Below are positions 21,421-31,380 of a DNA stretch of 64,000 nucleotides, piece after piece. The translations under genes and the position numbers were made by a program. The DNA lies in contig CM047428.1 in assembly GCA_026168455.1 (NCBI GenBank), positions 38,872,546 to 38,936,545 of the forward strand. The letters are read 5' to 3'. Origin of the DNA: Theocolax elegans. Taxonomy: Eukaryota > Arthropoda > Insecta > Hymenoptera > Cerocephalidae. The notes beneath the pieces were generated by a model, which was not told the DNA's origin, did no database searches, and saw only the letters and a program-made list of their open reading frames with translations. Position 1 is the stretch's first letter. Each line of letters starts with the position of its first letter.

Positions 21421-23763
21421 ATGTCCCGTAATTTTAGATTAGGCGGAAAATTAGTAGGAATAAGTGCAGCTCAAGGCGCACCAATAATTAGGAGAGCCAT
21501 AAATGAATTAGCCGATGGAAGAGTTGTCTTCTATGCGGGAACATCATTTTTAAATTTAGATAACGATATAGCTATTATTCGCGATAGAGTAGCTCGTTAT
21601 GAAATTAGACGCAACTTTGGAGACTCAGCGGCTCAATGGAATCCGCGAACAGACCAAATGTGGTTTGACGAGTTTTCGGAAGAAAATATAACTCGAGCAG
21701 ATGAACAAGAGTCAGAAGCAATAAATCCAGACGAGTTATCCCTTTCCCTTACCCAATCTGAGCGAACAAATTTTTTACCTCCCATATCTTCCCACCCACT
21801 CCAGCAAGCAAGCAGCCAAGCAAATTTTATTGAATTGGAAACAGGACAAACTCGTGGTCCCTATGCAGATCCAATTTCAATGCAAGAGATGACGCAGCCA
21901 ACACAGCGGTCAACCCCCTATAGCCAAAATCAACGAAGCAGCAGTCCAACCGAAAAGCAAACAAATCACCCACGAGCACAATCGACTGCATACAGACTGA
22001 CGCCAACGCCGATAACAAGCCAGAATCTATTAGATGCACCGAACATAGAAATTTATCACACGCTGCCTGACGTAACGACATCGAACTTAGCAGTTAATAC
22101 TACGTCACATTACACTATTCAAGCCATAGCTCCCACTTTACCCAATAACCCATCTCTTATAAGAAATCCCTTCGTTAGTTGCACAACACCTACCACAACC
22201 TATACCACTAACTCTGAACGAAATTCCCGGCCCCGACAGTCCCACTGCATCCAGCAATCAGCCTTCCGTCCCATAGTCACAGCACCCACCACAAGCCAAC
22301 CAGCAGCAACGCAGCAAAGATATTTAACGTCACCGAACCAGATCGACCCGAGACGAAGAGAATTAAACAGAAATTTACCGAGCGTCCATTGGGAAGATGA
22401 AGTGCAATACGTCAGCCAGCCACAGCAGCAAAATGCATATATAGTCCCCCCGTCCCAACAATTAACCGATAGAACATACGAAGTTCCATATTCCCCTATC
22501 CCCCAAGCACAACGACGAGCATTCGCAAGCGCTATTCCGCAACAAGCTTCACAGCAACCGGGACACTATAGCAACCAGCTTATAAGCCAGCCGCATCCCG
22601 ACTATAATACGATACACCCACTGAGCAGCACCTACAGAACGAGCAGATTAGACGACGCAACGTTTATACGAGAAAAGCGTACGGTCGAAATTTTCAATAG
22701 GTGGCACATATCGTTCAAAGGCAATAAAAAAGGCGACCCTGAAACATTCCTACGGAACTTAGAGGAATGTAAAGAATCGCATGGGTTCACCGCAGAAGAA
22801 ATTATGCTTTCTCTACCTGCCGTACTCGACGACGAATCATACGACTGGTTTAAAAGAGAAAAGCATAACTGGAGAACATTTAGCGAATTTATGGAAGCAT
22901 TTAGACTGCAATATGGAGTGGAAGATACGCAGATAAGCCTACGTCGCACAGCAGAGCTCAGAACGCAAGGAGCAAATGAAGACATTGCCACATACTTACA
23001 AAAGTTAAGAGGGATGTTTGATCATTTTAAGCCTCCAATGTCCATTCACGAGCAACTCGATAGGGCATATAGAAACATGCACCCGAGCTATCGAGTAAAA
23101 ATAGAAAGGCATCATTTTAATGATTTTACCGAGCTACAACGATTAGGCAAGAGAGAAGAAGCTAGGCGCTACTTAGATGAAGCATACAATCCACCTCCGC
23201 CAATTACGATTGCAGGGCTACAAAGGTTTGCTTATGTAGACCCCACGCAAACGAAGCCACGGAAAATAGCAGCAATAAAAACCGAGCCAAACCAAAGCAC
23301 AACAGAAGCCTCAAACCCACCAGAGCCAGCAGCCCCGATAGCTAGCCCAAACCCTCCCAAAAACACCCAACAGCCCAAGCATACCCCAAGGAGCAATAAG
23401 CAGCAATACCCCAGGAAGCAGTATAGCGAAGCAGCCAAAAGCATTAACTCGAGCCAACAGCAAGCAGCAGCACAAGAGCCTAAGAAATTTAACATAAGAA
23501 GCAACTGGCAAGAGCAGCAAACACAACAACCGCAGCCAACAATAAGCAGCCTCAATCCGAACAGCAGTGCCAGAGCCTCGATTATATACAATCACCCCCG
23601 TAAACAAAAAGAGCCGTGCTACAGCTGTAACAAATTAGGCCATTGGGCAGCGGAATGCCCCAACCGACGCTGTCATGGGTGTGGCACACCAGGCGTATAC
23701 ATCAAGCAATGTACAAGATGCAACCCACGCCAAACGTCGGGAAACTACAACCAGAGGGGATAA
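21421..23763 (+). CDS. gag: Gypsy-2 Gag polyprotein
   Basis: 780 residues, forming the retrotransposon particle. The N-terminal 80 residues are conserved with Gypsy-1. A long Gln/Pro/Ser/Thr-rich linker runs to about residue 410. The retrotransposon gag (capsid-like) domain spans about 420-590 (GDPETFLRNLEECKE, YDWFKREKHNWRTFSEFMEAF). The C-terminus has a basic, Gln-rich stretch and two zinc fingers from residue 733: a retroviral CCHC knuckle (CYSCNKLGHWAAEC) and a second Cys-rich finger CHGCGTPGV...CTRC. The start has the AAAATG context shared by all three elements. The frame overlaps pol and contains the slippery site near its end. Confidence 0.93.
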   Translation: MSRNFRLGGKLVGISAAQGAPIIRRAINELADGRVVFYAGTSFLNLDNDIAIIRDRVARYEIRRNFGDSAAQWNPRTDQMWFDEFSEENITRADEQESEAINPDELSLSLTQSERTNFLPPISSHPLQQASSQANFIELETGQTRGPYADPISMQEMTQPTQRSTPYSQNQRSSSPTEKQTNHPRAQSTAYRLTPTPITSQNLLDAPNIEIYHTLPDVTTSNLAVNTTSHYTIQAIAPTLPNNPSLIRNPFVSCTTPTTTYTTNSERNSRPRQSHCIQQSAFRPIVTAPTTSQPAATQQRYLTSPNQIDPRRRELNRNLPSVHWEDEVQYVSQPQQQNAYIVPPSQQLTDRTYEVPYSPIPQAQRRAFASAIPQQASQQPGHYSNQLISQPHPDYNTIHPLSSTYRTSRLDDATFIREKRTVEIFNRWHISFKGNKKGDPETFLRNLEECKESHGFTAEEIMLSLPAVLDDESYDWFKREKHNWRTFSEFMEAFRLQYGVEDTQISLRRTAELRTQGANEDIATYLQKLRGMFDHFKPPMSIHEQLDRAYRNMHPSYRVKIERHHFNDFTELQRLGKREEARRYLDEAYNPPPPITIAGLQRFAYVDPTQTKPRKIAAIKTEPNQSTTEASNPPEPAAPIASPNPPKNTQQPKHTPRSNKQQYPRKQYSEAAKSINSSQQQAAAQEPKKFNIRSNWQEQQTQQPQPTISSLNPNSSARASIIYNHPRKQKEPCYSCNKLGHWAAECPNRRCHGCGTPGVYIKQCTRCNPRQTSGNYNQRG
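23739..23745 (+). promoter_or_regulatory. -1 ribosomal frameshift slippery site GGGAAAC
   Basis: The heptamer is in the phase required for -1 slippage (G GGA AAC in the gag frame), 15 nt before the gag stop, and pol lies in the -1 frame. Downstream, AGACCC (23764-23769) can pair with GGGTCT (23796-23801). Gypsy-1 and Gypsy-3 have the same heptamer in the same phase. Confidence 0.85.
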
Positions 23764-26700
23764 AGACCCGTATTTCCTCGCCCCAAGCCCCCAAAGGGTC
23801 TGAGCCATATAAGTTAGCAACAAGCGAATCCCTGATCCAACACGTCCCCAATATTGACCCAAGACATTATTTCAACTTAGAAATAAACGGCCACAAGGTG
23901 ATTGCACTCCTAGACGATGGAGCAACAAGATCGTTCCTAGGAGGCAATATGAGCGAGCTGCTACAACACAAGCTAAGACCGTCCCAGTGCCCAGGAGTCA
24001 AGGTAGCAGATGGTACAGTTATACCTGTCCAAGGCTTGGTCGACATCACAATAAGAATCGATGGAGACGAAGTTGTTATGCCATTTCAAGTAGCAGATGG
24101 ACTCCATTATGACTGCATACTTGGAATTGACTTTAAGCGTAAAGTTAATATGAGTATTAACTATGAAAATGATACCTGGTGGACAAGCAAAGGTCTCATA
24201 CACCAATTCTATCCAGAAGGTAACGATCCTAGTTGCATACCAGCCGTAGCGAGTGTAGGAGGATTAAAGCAAGCCAGCCCAGAGCAAATGGAGCAAATGC
24301 ATCGCTTACTAGATGAATTAATTCCCCAAACACCCCAAACCTTAGGAGTCACTAACCTAACGAGCCTCAAGCTAGATGTACAAGGAGCAGAGCCAATCAG
24401 ACAGCCACGCCGCAAATATTCGCCAAAAATGCTTCAAGCAGGCTATGAAGAAATAGATCGAATGCTAAGAGAAGACATTATAGAGCCCTCGCAAAGCCCA
24501 TGGTGCAGCTATCCGGTAATCGTACCAAAAGCAAATGGCAAATACCGCTTTTGTATTGATTACAGGTTAGTAAATGAAGTGACAAAGAAATTAGCATACC
24601 CAATGCGCAATATGGACGATATTTTGGACCAATTGCGGGAAAGCCGATTTATTAGCAAGCTGGATTTGTCACAAGCCTACCATCAAGTTCCCCTAGCCCC
24701 CGAGAGCCGTGAAATAACAGCATTCGCCCTACCTGGTAAAGGACTATTTCAATTTAAGCGTGTACCCTACGGCTTGACGAACGCACCAGCCATGTTTCAG
24801 CAGCTGATGGATAAGTTGATCAAACCGGAATGGGAGCCACATGTTTTTGCCTACTTAGATGATATCATCATCACGGCAAAAACATTTGAAGAGCATATGA
24901 AATGGTTAAAGATAGTCCTTATAGCCCTAAACAAAGCCAACTTGCAAATCAACCGCGAAAAATCCGAATTTTGCTGTCCAGAGGTCACTTATCTCGGATA
25001 CAAAATTAATGAGTCCGGTTTACAAACAAACCAGGATAAGGTTAAGCCAATACTGGAGTACCCAGCACCAACAAATTTGAAACAGTTAAGACGTTTCAAC
25101 GGTTTAGTGGGTTGGTACTCTAGATTTATAAAGGATTTAGCAAAATACCGTACGCCATTAAATTATTTAATGAGGAAAGATGTACGATGGCAGTGGCACC
25201 AGGAGCAGCAGGAAGCATTTGAAAAAATTAAATTAGCCTTAACCCAAGCCCCAGTCTTAGCCCGTCCCGATTTTTCCCATCCCTTTACCCTCCAAACAGA
25301 TGCCAGCGACTTCGCCATAGCAGGTGTTCTCACGCAGGAGATCAATGGCGAAGAACACCCAATCTACTACGTAAGTAGAACGCTAAGCAAAGCCGAGCGG
25401 AATTATACAGTTACAGAGAAAGAGTGTTTGGCTGTTCTCTGGTCTGTAGAAAGGCTTAAAGGATACTTGCAAGGTGAACAGTTTACCGTTATTACGGATC
25501 ACCACAGTCTCCTTTGGCTGAATAAGCTAAAAGATCCAGCTGGAAGATTAGCTCGCTGGAATACCATATTGCAGAACTATAACATCAAGTTCGTGCATCG
25601 AAAAGGAGCCATGCACAAAGTCCCAGACGCACTGTCCAGAGCTTTCGAAGAAGCAGAAGCCATAGCAGCAGCCTTAAAGGTAAACACCAATAATCCATGG
25701 TACCAAGAGAAACTGAGAGCCGTAGCCAAATTCCCCAATAAATACCCCGATCTTAGAATAGCCAATAATGTATTATACGCCCATCGTCCCAATCCCCTTG
25801 TAGATTCCTTTATGCCCGACTTGGATGCATGGAAAGTAGTTCTACCAGAAGCCGACCGCGAAAAAGCCCTATATGAAGCCCATTACATGCCGCAAGCAGG
25901 CCATCTTGGCATCGATAAAACTTACGCAAGACTAGCCACTTACTATTATTGGCCAGGCATATATTTCGATACATGCAATTACGTCAAGACATGCCAAGAA
26001 TGCCAAGCTCATAAAAGTAGCCAGCAAGCACCTCCAGGATTAATGGAAGGGAGAAATATAACAGAGCCATGGACAGTCGTAGCAGCCGACATAATGGGAC
26101 CTAAACCACCATCAAAACAAGGGTTTAAATACATCATTGTATTCGAGGATATGTTCACTCGATACATTGAGATGAAGCCTCTTAGACGAGCCGATGCAAA
26201 GAGCGTGCTACAGGCATTTGACGAACTCATCATCAATAGATGGGGCTGTCCCAAATACCTTGTCACAGATAATGGGACCGAGTTCGCCAATAGAATGGTA
26301 ACGGAAAGACTAACACAATACGGTATAGTGCAAACCACCATTCCGCCATATTTTGCCCAAGCCAACCCAGTAGAGCGAGTTAATAGAAATATAAAGCCGA
26401 TGATAAATAGTTATTTAACAGATGACCACCGAGATTGGGATAGACATCTCGGAGAGTTCAATTTCGCGCTGAATACAGTTATACACTCCTCTACAAAATA
26501 TAGCCCAGCATTTTTAAACTTAGGCAGAAATCCCCGTCCCGTAGCCCTTATAAGGAAGCATATAGAAAAGCCAAGTGAAATTCCAGCCCCAGACACAGAG
26601 CAATGGGTAGAGCGCGTTCACAGATTGCCTAAAATTTATGACCTTGTTAAAAGACACATAGATCTAGCAACAGCAAAGCAAGCGAGGTATTACAACAAAG

Positions 26701-27104
26701 GTAGAAGGGATGTACAATACCAAATAGGCAACTTAGTTAGATACCGTAACCGCATTTTATCCTCAGCCGAAAATTACATAGCAGCAAAACAAGCCCCTAA
26801 ATTTATTGGTCCAGCAAAAGTAATACAAGTATTTTCCCCGACGGTATACCTAATAGAGGATTTGCAAAGCAAGCGGCAAATTAAAGTACACATAACAGAT
26901 TTAAAGCTCCATATTCCTCCCCGAAAAATCCCAATTCCGATTCAAAATAGAACTCCCATTTCCCAACAGCCAGTAAACCCGAAAACCCAAACTAAGCCAA
27001 TTCCCGATGCCCCTATAGCTAAAAGAGGTCGCCCCAGGAAGAAGCCCATCATACCAATACCGCAAAATAGCCCCCAGCGAATGCAACTTAGACCGCGTAA
27101 ATAA
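23742..27104 (+). CDS. pol: Gypsy-2 Pol: PR, RT, RNase H, integrase
   Basis: The -1 frame is open from upstream of 23643 to 27104; translation should enter at the slippery site. Numbering from 23643: protease active site LLDDGA (residues 89-94, with Asp where Ser/Thr is usual), reverse transcriptase with FCIDYR, LDLSQAYHQ and the YLDD box (404-407), RNase H around QTDASDFAIAG, integrase with the HHCC region (...HYMPQAGHLGIDK...CQECQ), catalytic D816, D876 and E911 (ADIMG, TDNGTEF, NPVER), and a GPF/Y-like module (FIGPAKV). The tail ends in an AT-hook-like RGRPRKK followed by RPRK. All catalytic residues are present. Confidence 0.95.
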   Translation, partial: KLQPEGIKTRISSPQAPKGSEPYKLATSESLIQHVPNIDPRHYFNLEINGHKVIALLDDGATRSFLGGNMSELLQHKLRPSQCPGVKVADGTVIPVQGLVDITIRIDGDEVVMPFQVADGLHYDCILGIDFKRKVNMSINYENDTWWTSKGLIHQFYPEGNDPSCIPAVASVGGLKQASPEQMEQMHRLLDELIPQTPQTLGVTNLTSLKLDVQGAEPIRQPRRKYSPKMLQAGYEEIDRMLREDIIEPSQSPWCSYPVIVPKANGKYRFCIDYRLVNEVTKKLAYPMRNMDDILDQLRESRFISKLDLSQAYHQVPLAPESREITAFALPGKGLFQFKRVPYGLTNAPAMFQQLMDKLIKPEWEPHVFAYLDDIIITAKTFEEHMKWLKIVLIALNKANLQINREKSEFCCPEVTYLGYKINESGLQTNQDKVKPILEYPAPTNLKQLRRFNGLVGWYSRFIKDLAKYRTPLNYLMRKDVRWQWHQEQQEAFEKIKLALTQAPVLARPDFSHPFTLQTDASDFAIAGVLTQEINGEEHPIYYVSRTLSKAERNYTVTEKECLAVLWSVERLKGYLQGEQFTVITDHHSLLWLNKLKDPAGRLARWNTILQNYNIKFVHRKGAMHKVPDALSRAFEEAEAIAAALKVNTNNPWYQEKLRAVAKFPNKYPDLRIANNVLYAHRPNPLVDSFMPDLDAWKVVLPEADREKALYEAHYMPQAGHLGIDKTYARLATYYYWPGIYFDTCNYVKTCQECQAHKSSQQAPPGLMEGRNITEPWTVVAADIMGPKPPSKQGFKYIIVFEDMFTRYIEMKPLRRADAKSVLQAFDELIINRWGCPKYLVTDNGTEFANRMVTERLTQYGIVQTTIPPYFAQANPVERVNRNIKPMINSYLTDDHRDWDRHLGEFNFALNTVIHSSTKYSPAFLNLGRNPRPVALIRKHIEKPSEIPAPDTEQWVERVHRLPKIYDLVKRHIDLATAKQARYYNKGRRDVQYQIGNLVRYRNRILSSAENYIAAKQAPKFIGPAKVIQVFSPTVYLIEDLQSKRQIKVHITDLKLHIPPRKIPIPIQNRTPISQQPVNPKTQTKPIPDAPIAKRGRPRKKPIIPIPQNSPQRMQLRPRK

Positions 27105-27192
27105 CTAGTTATGTATATATAAGCAACATGGCGAATCTCAATAGGGAAATAGCACATTTAAGCCAAGTACTGAGCCACCATATAATTTATAG

Positions 27193-28137
27193 ATGGAAAG
27201 AACAGGCCAAGCAGCCTCAGCCCTTAAGAGAGGCCGAGGACGTGGGCGCTTCGTCCAGAAGCGTATAGAGGATCTGGACGAAGTCCTGCCCAGATTAAAT
27301 CTCGGCAGAACTCCCAGCCCAACCTCTCCCAGGCCAAGGGAAAGCCAAATGAGCCAGTCGCCCCGAAGCCAAAGACCTTGCCCAGGGACAAGGGGTTGTA
27401 TGCGTGGAGGACGCCACCTGTGCGAAACACTCGCACAAGCAAAAACGCAAGGTGCTTCCTCCCACGAGCACGCAGCCCCCATGGAGAGCACGAGCAGCCA
27501 CCGAGGAGCCAGCACAAACGAGCCAGCGAGCCAAACCCTTCCAACCACCCCAAGCCCTCCCATTACCCCCAGCCCTCCTACATTCAGCCCATCCTTCCCA
27601 CCCCAACCCATCATTACCCGTCCCGTATTTGATCCCCAAACCCAACTTTATACCTACATCCACATCCCAGTCGAAATTCCCCGTCAACAACCCATCATTC
27701 CCGACCTAGCCACCATCCGTTCCTCAAATTTCCCCACCGCATCAGCATCCTTTCCCGCCCCTCAAGCTTCCACCCAGCCACCACCCCTAATGTCCCAGAG
27801 GACTCAAAATTCCTTCCCCAACACCCCCCACCCTTCCCAGAGCCAACCCACCACAGCCCAAACCATTCCCTCCCTCCTCGACCTAGTAATCGAGCCACCA
27901 TACCCCCGAGCCGAAGAGCCAGCAGCAGCGAGCGGAGCCGAGCAATATATTCCCCGACCACCGCCAGCAGAATGCAGACCATTCTGCTGGAATTGTGGTG
28001 GGGAAAGGCACAGCTGGCGGCAATGCACCTCACCCAGAGCCCAATTCTGCAAGAATTGTGGGATCCCCGGAGTCTCCACCAGCAGCTGCCCACGCTGCAA
28101 AGAGGCATATAAGACCTACCTGGCCAAACGGCACTAA
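27193..28137 (+). CDS. Gypsy-2 third ORF: Gag-like zinc-finger accessory protein
   Basis: 314 residues, located where an env gene would be, but without signal peptide or membrane segment. The N-terminus has an Arg/Gly cluster (RGRGRGRF). The middle is extremely rich in Pro, Ser, Thr and Gln. The C-terminus copies the Gag zinc-finger pair in form: CWNCGGERHSWRQC, then CKNCGIPGVSTSSCPRC. This suggests a nucleic-acid-binding paralogue of the Gag nucleocapsid. Gypsy-1 keeps a recognisable N-terminus of the same ORF (39499-39590) and Gypsy-3 has a third ORF ending in the same finger type (52376-53146). The ATG at 27193 directly follows TTTATAG, which could serve as a splice acceptor, so expression from a spliced RNA is conceivable. 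Function is unknown. Confidence 0.8.
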   Translation: MERTGQAASALKRGRGRGRFVQKRIEDLDEVLPRLNLGRTPSPTSPRPRESQMSQSPRSQRPCPGTRGCMRGGRHLCETLAQAKTQGASSHEHAAPMESTSSHRGASTNEPASQTLPTTPSPPITPSPPTFSPSFPPQPIITRPVFDPQTQLYTYIHIPVEIPRQQPIIPDLATIRSSNFPTASASFPAPQASTQPPPLMSQRTQNSFPNTPHPSQSQPTTAQTIPSLLDLVIEPPYPRAEEPAAASGAEQYIPRPPPAECRPFCWNCGGERHSWRQCTSPRAQFCKNCGIPGVSTSSCPRCKEAYKTYLAKRH

Positions 28138-28865
28138 GCCAATGTTTTTTTTTCTCTTCTTTTTTGTCTTCAGCTATAAAGGATAAATATAATAAATGAT
28201 AAAATCAAGAAATTTTTCTTTTTTTTTCTTTTCCCCTTTCCTTCTAGTAGCAAGCAATAAGTTTTTATTTTACGATATAAAATATGCAAAGTGAAAGCAA
28301 GTTCTTATTTTGGTTTATTCTTACATTCTTTAACGGTTTTAATGAATTAACAAAATAATAAGCAGCAGAAAAATTACACAAGCAGCAAATAAACGAGGCA
28401 AAGGTATGCACTAATCTATTAATAATTATTATTATTTTTATTATTGATTATTCTCATAATTTATATTTTATATATTATTATGTATGAGTATGCGAGCAAC
28501 ATGTAAGTGTGCAAGAATGAGAGATCCGCGTTCGCGGGAAGAGTTCTCAAGCGAGCAAAAATAATTGTAAAGGGTATGCCAGTCGTCGTTACTCGTAATA
28601 AATTCTATAGCATATAAGAAAATAGGGAATATACACACTCAGCGCGCACATAACACAGTCATGTCCAGCCAAGCAGTAATCAGCGAGATTAAACACTTAC
28701 ACCTCGAGATAAATAGCACGAGCAATTTATCGAGCGTTTATTAATTATTTATATTTATTAGATAGCATACTTACCCCACCAACATACACAGAACGCGAAA
28801 TCCATTTATTCAATGGTTTTATAATTTTTTTTTGTTGTAGTAGTTACGTCTCCGCGTAACTACAG
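28138..28865 (+). other. Gypsy-2 3' untranslated region
   Basis: About 730 bp, AT-rich and without a supported ORF, between the third ORF and the polypurine tract. Confidence 0.7.
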
Positions 28866-28880
28866 TTTGGTGGGGGGGAG
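28866..28880 (+). promoter_or_regulatory. Gypsy-2 polypurine tract
   Basis: TTTGGTGGGGGGGAG directly abuts the 3' LTR and would prime plus-strand synthesis. Gypsy-3 has AAGGGGGGAG at the equivalent place. Confidence 0.9.
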
Positions 28881-30489
28881 TGTGACAATGCAAATAATGC
28901 ATGTCATTTAAAGCGACAAATAGCTATATCTTACCTTCCCTGTACGAGCACACACACATATACAAGCCTAACCGAACCTATATTTCCCTAATTTCCCTAA
29001 GAGTCTATATAAAAAGTACAATACCCTCCCAATAGCCGAGCTCCTTAACACTATAACAATTCACCGAGCCCACTAACAAGCGTACACAGGGGAGCAGCTG
29101 AGCAGGACACAGAAGGAGTTCACAGCAATATAGAGTACTCTTGAAGTAAACTAAACATAAGCCTTGACGAAGAGCCAGCCAAGTGAAGCAGCATGCTGAG
29201 GTGTTGACAGCGAGCCCCAAAATCCTCAGTTCAGTAGCAGCGTACCCAGCAAGCCAAGGAAGCCTGAGCCAGAAGAATAAGCCAGTAAATCCAGGAAGTC
29301 CGTTGGCCAGCAATTATCCAGGAAACCTGTAAGCACCAGCTAATGTAGTAATGTTCACTATAAGGGAGCAGATGGGAGCACACACTTACTTAAATAAGTG
29401 TGTATAGGAGAGGACTTGTGAAGAGGTTAGGTGAGCATTATAAGTGCTCACACACACACACAGATAAATAATAAAGCAGCAAGCCGTCCTCCAAGTGGAT
29501 ATTTACCTGGATATTGCCGTGTGTCCGTCCAAGCAGCCGAGCCCGCCGTTGCACCTGTCAAGCCGTGCGCCTCCAGAAGAGCGAGAGAGAAAGAGATATC
29601 GGACGCGGCAACGCATGAGCCCGTATCGACGTGCCGCGGATATGCACCTCCCGCAGCCCTGTAACCACCGAGATTATTAGCCGACGGGAGAACAATAAGG
29701 AACGAATTTATAATTACCTGGCAAGCAGCTTACGTCGTCGTCAACGGCACCATTGTTGTTGCGGGAACGGACGAGGTGTACACTTCGAGACGATGCGGCG
29801 GCCATGTTACTCAAGCCGCACTCGAGTAAGGCCGCGTACGCACCGCAAGTGGGCCGTCGCGACGCATGCGCGCACACGGGCAATGCGTCGACCACGCCGA
29901 GGAGAGGAGAGCTCTTCCGATCGCCGTAGCGCCACGACGTCCGATCAGGTGTGCGAACCCCAGTGTGTGTAGCGAGTGCGCAAATTTATTTAGCGAAGTT
30001 AAACGAGAGCAGCATCGCAGCAAAGGTTGGTGAATACTCTCGTGCCTCCTTTATTCCGTTTTTGTGCAATTCCCGTGCTTCCGTACTGTGTGTGTGCGAG
30101 TTACCGCGTTTCCCCCTTCTCCCCCCTTTTCTTTATTTCGAGCAGCTTCCGACCCGCGATCGCGTATCGCAGCCGCGCCGTCGGTCGACATTAAACTCGT
30201 TGCGGACGAGTATCACCGATTCAGCTAACGATTCGGAGTTAGTTAAATTATAATTTTCACCCGTGCAATTAGCAGTGAGCCGCATTTCGCCTTCATACAT
30301 TCGCCCCCCCCCTGAGCCGATCGCAGCCGAGCTTGAGCCCGCGTAACGGACGAGACTGGCACCCGTGATAATTACTTCGTAAGCAGATATTTATAGAATC
30401 GCATCGGATAATAAATTAAGTTAATTTATATATTCCTTATTTTTATTATCCCCGATCACCTGCACCCTAATCCCCAGTGCAGCGTGACA
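28881..30489 (+). repeat. Gypsy-2 3' LTR
   Basis: 1609 bp, a copy of 18804-20413; the only difference I found is 9 instead of 10 C residues near 30304. The sequence after it is element B, not a primer site. Confidence 0.95.
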
Positions 30490-30673
30490 TTATATAATCA
30501 ATTGAAAAATTAATTGAAAAATAAAAAAGATATTCATTCCTTCTAAAAATGTGTAATTTAGCAGACCGAAGAGTAAGAAAAAGTTTAGCTACGTAGTTTG
30601 AAAATCCACCAGAAGGTGGCGATGCTAAGCGTTTCCAGCTATGTCTTATTTCATTCGTGGTGGAATAGGCGAC

Positions 30674-31380
30674 GGATTCTATAGGAGGTCCGTGCACGAT
30701 CGGGCCGTTTGCCGCACGCACATCGTAATTTCAAATACATTGTACTGTACCGACACTGAATGTTGGGTGCATTATTTGTTTAATTCCAATTACTTAACAT
30801 AATGACAGCTACAAAACGGGATAGAAGTACATTTTTAATTCAGATTTAAAGTAAATTACAATTACAAAAGTTGAATTTATGGCTATATATCGTTAAAATT
30901 TAAAAATACGAATTGAAACATAACCTCTCTCAGTCTACAGCGATGGATTCTATAGGAGGTGCGTGCACCGATTTGGGCCGTCTGCCGCACGCACTTCGTA
31001 CTTTCAAATACATTGCACTATGTCGACACTGAATGTTGGGTGCACTATTTGTTTAATTCCAATTATTTAACATAATGGCAGCTAGAAAACAGGTTAGAGG
31101 CATATTTTTAATATACATTTTAAGTGTATGAAAGAACAAAAGTTGAATTTATGATAAAATATCGTTAAAATTTGAAAAATTCGAGTTGAAACATAACCTC
31201 TCTTTGTCAACACGTAACAACGATTTAATTTAATATTGTAAAAACTGGACTGTGCCCTAAGATATGCGGTGCAGATACATAAGTTCACGATATTGGTAAA
31301 AGTAGGAATACTAAAAAAATTAATAGAAAAATACGATGAATACTAAGATGGTAGAAAGCTTGTATCATATATTAGGGATG
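30674..31380 (+). repeat. 272-bp tandem repeat of element B
   Basis: Two tandem units start GATTCTATAGGAGGT at 30674 and 30946. Each has GTGCGTGCAC-type and TGCCGCACGCAC motifs and GACACTGAATGTTGGGTGCA. The second runs on to about 31380 through sequence also present at 17497-17880. A shorter related inverted motif occurs at about 32826-32892. Confidence 0.8.

Larger units (their letters stand above)
18804..30489 (+). mobile_element. Gypsy-2, full-length Ty3/Gypsy retrotransposon
   Basis: An 11.7-kb element with LTRs of 1610 and 1609 bp that I find identical except for one C in a homopolymer. Order: LTR, tRNA-Lys primer site, about 1-kb leader, gag, pol (via -1 frameshift), a third ORF, 740 bp of untranslated sequence, polypurine tract, LTR. 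All three ORFs are open, so the copy is probably recent and possibly competent. It lies inside element B. The bases flanking the two LTRs (ATAC and TTAT) do not match as a target duplication. A tRNA-Lys primer and long LTR recall the Osvaldo lineage, but that is unverified. Confidence 0.95.

Noticed and set aside
22632..23862. Long antisense frames across gag and pol of Gypsy-2
   Set aside because: They mirror strong codon bias of the sense genes; no motif, start context or independent homology.
27193..28137. Third ORF considered as an envelope gene
   Set aside because: No signal peptide, membrane span or furin-like site; instead a Pro-rich region and two zinc fingers.
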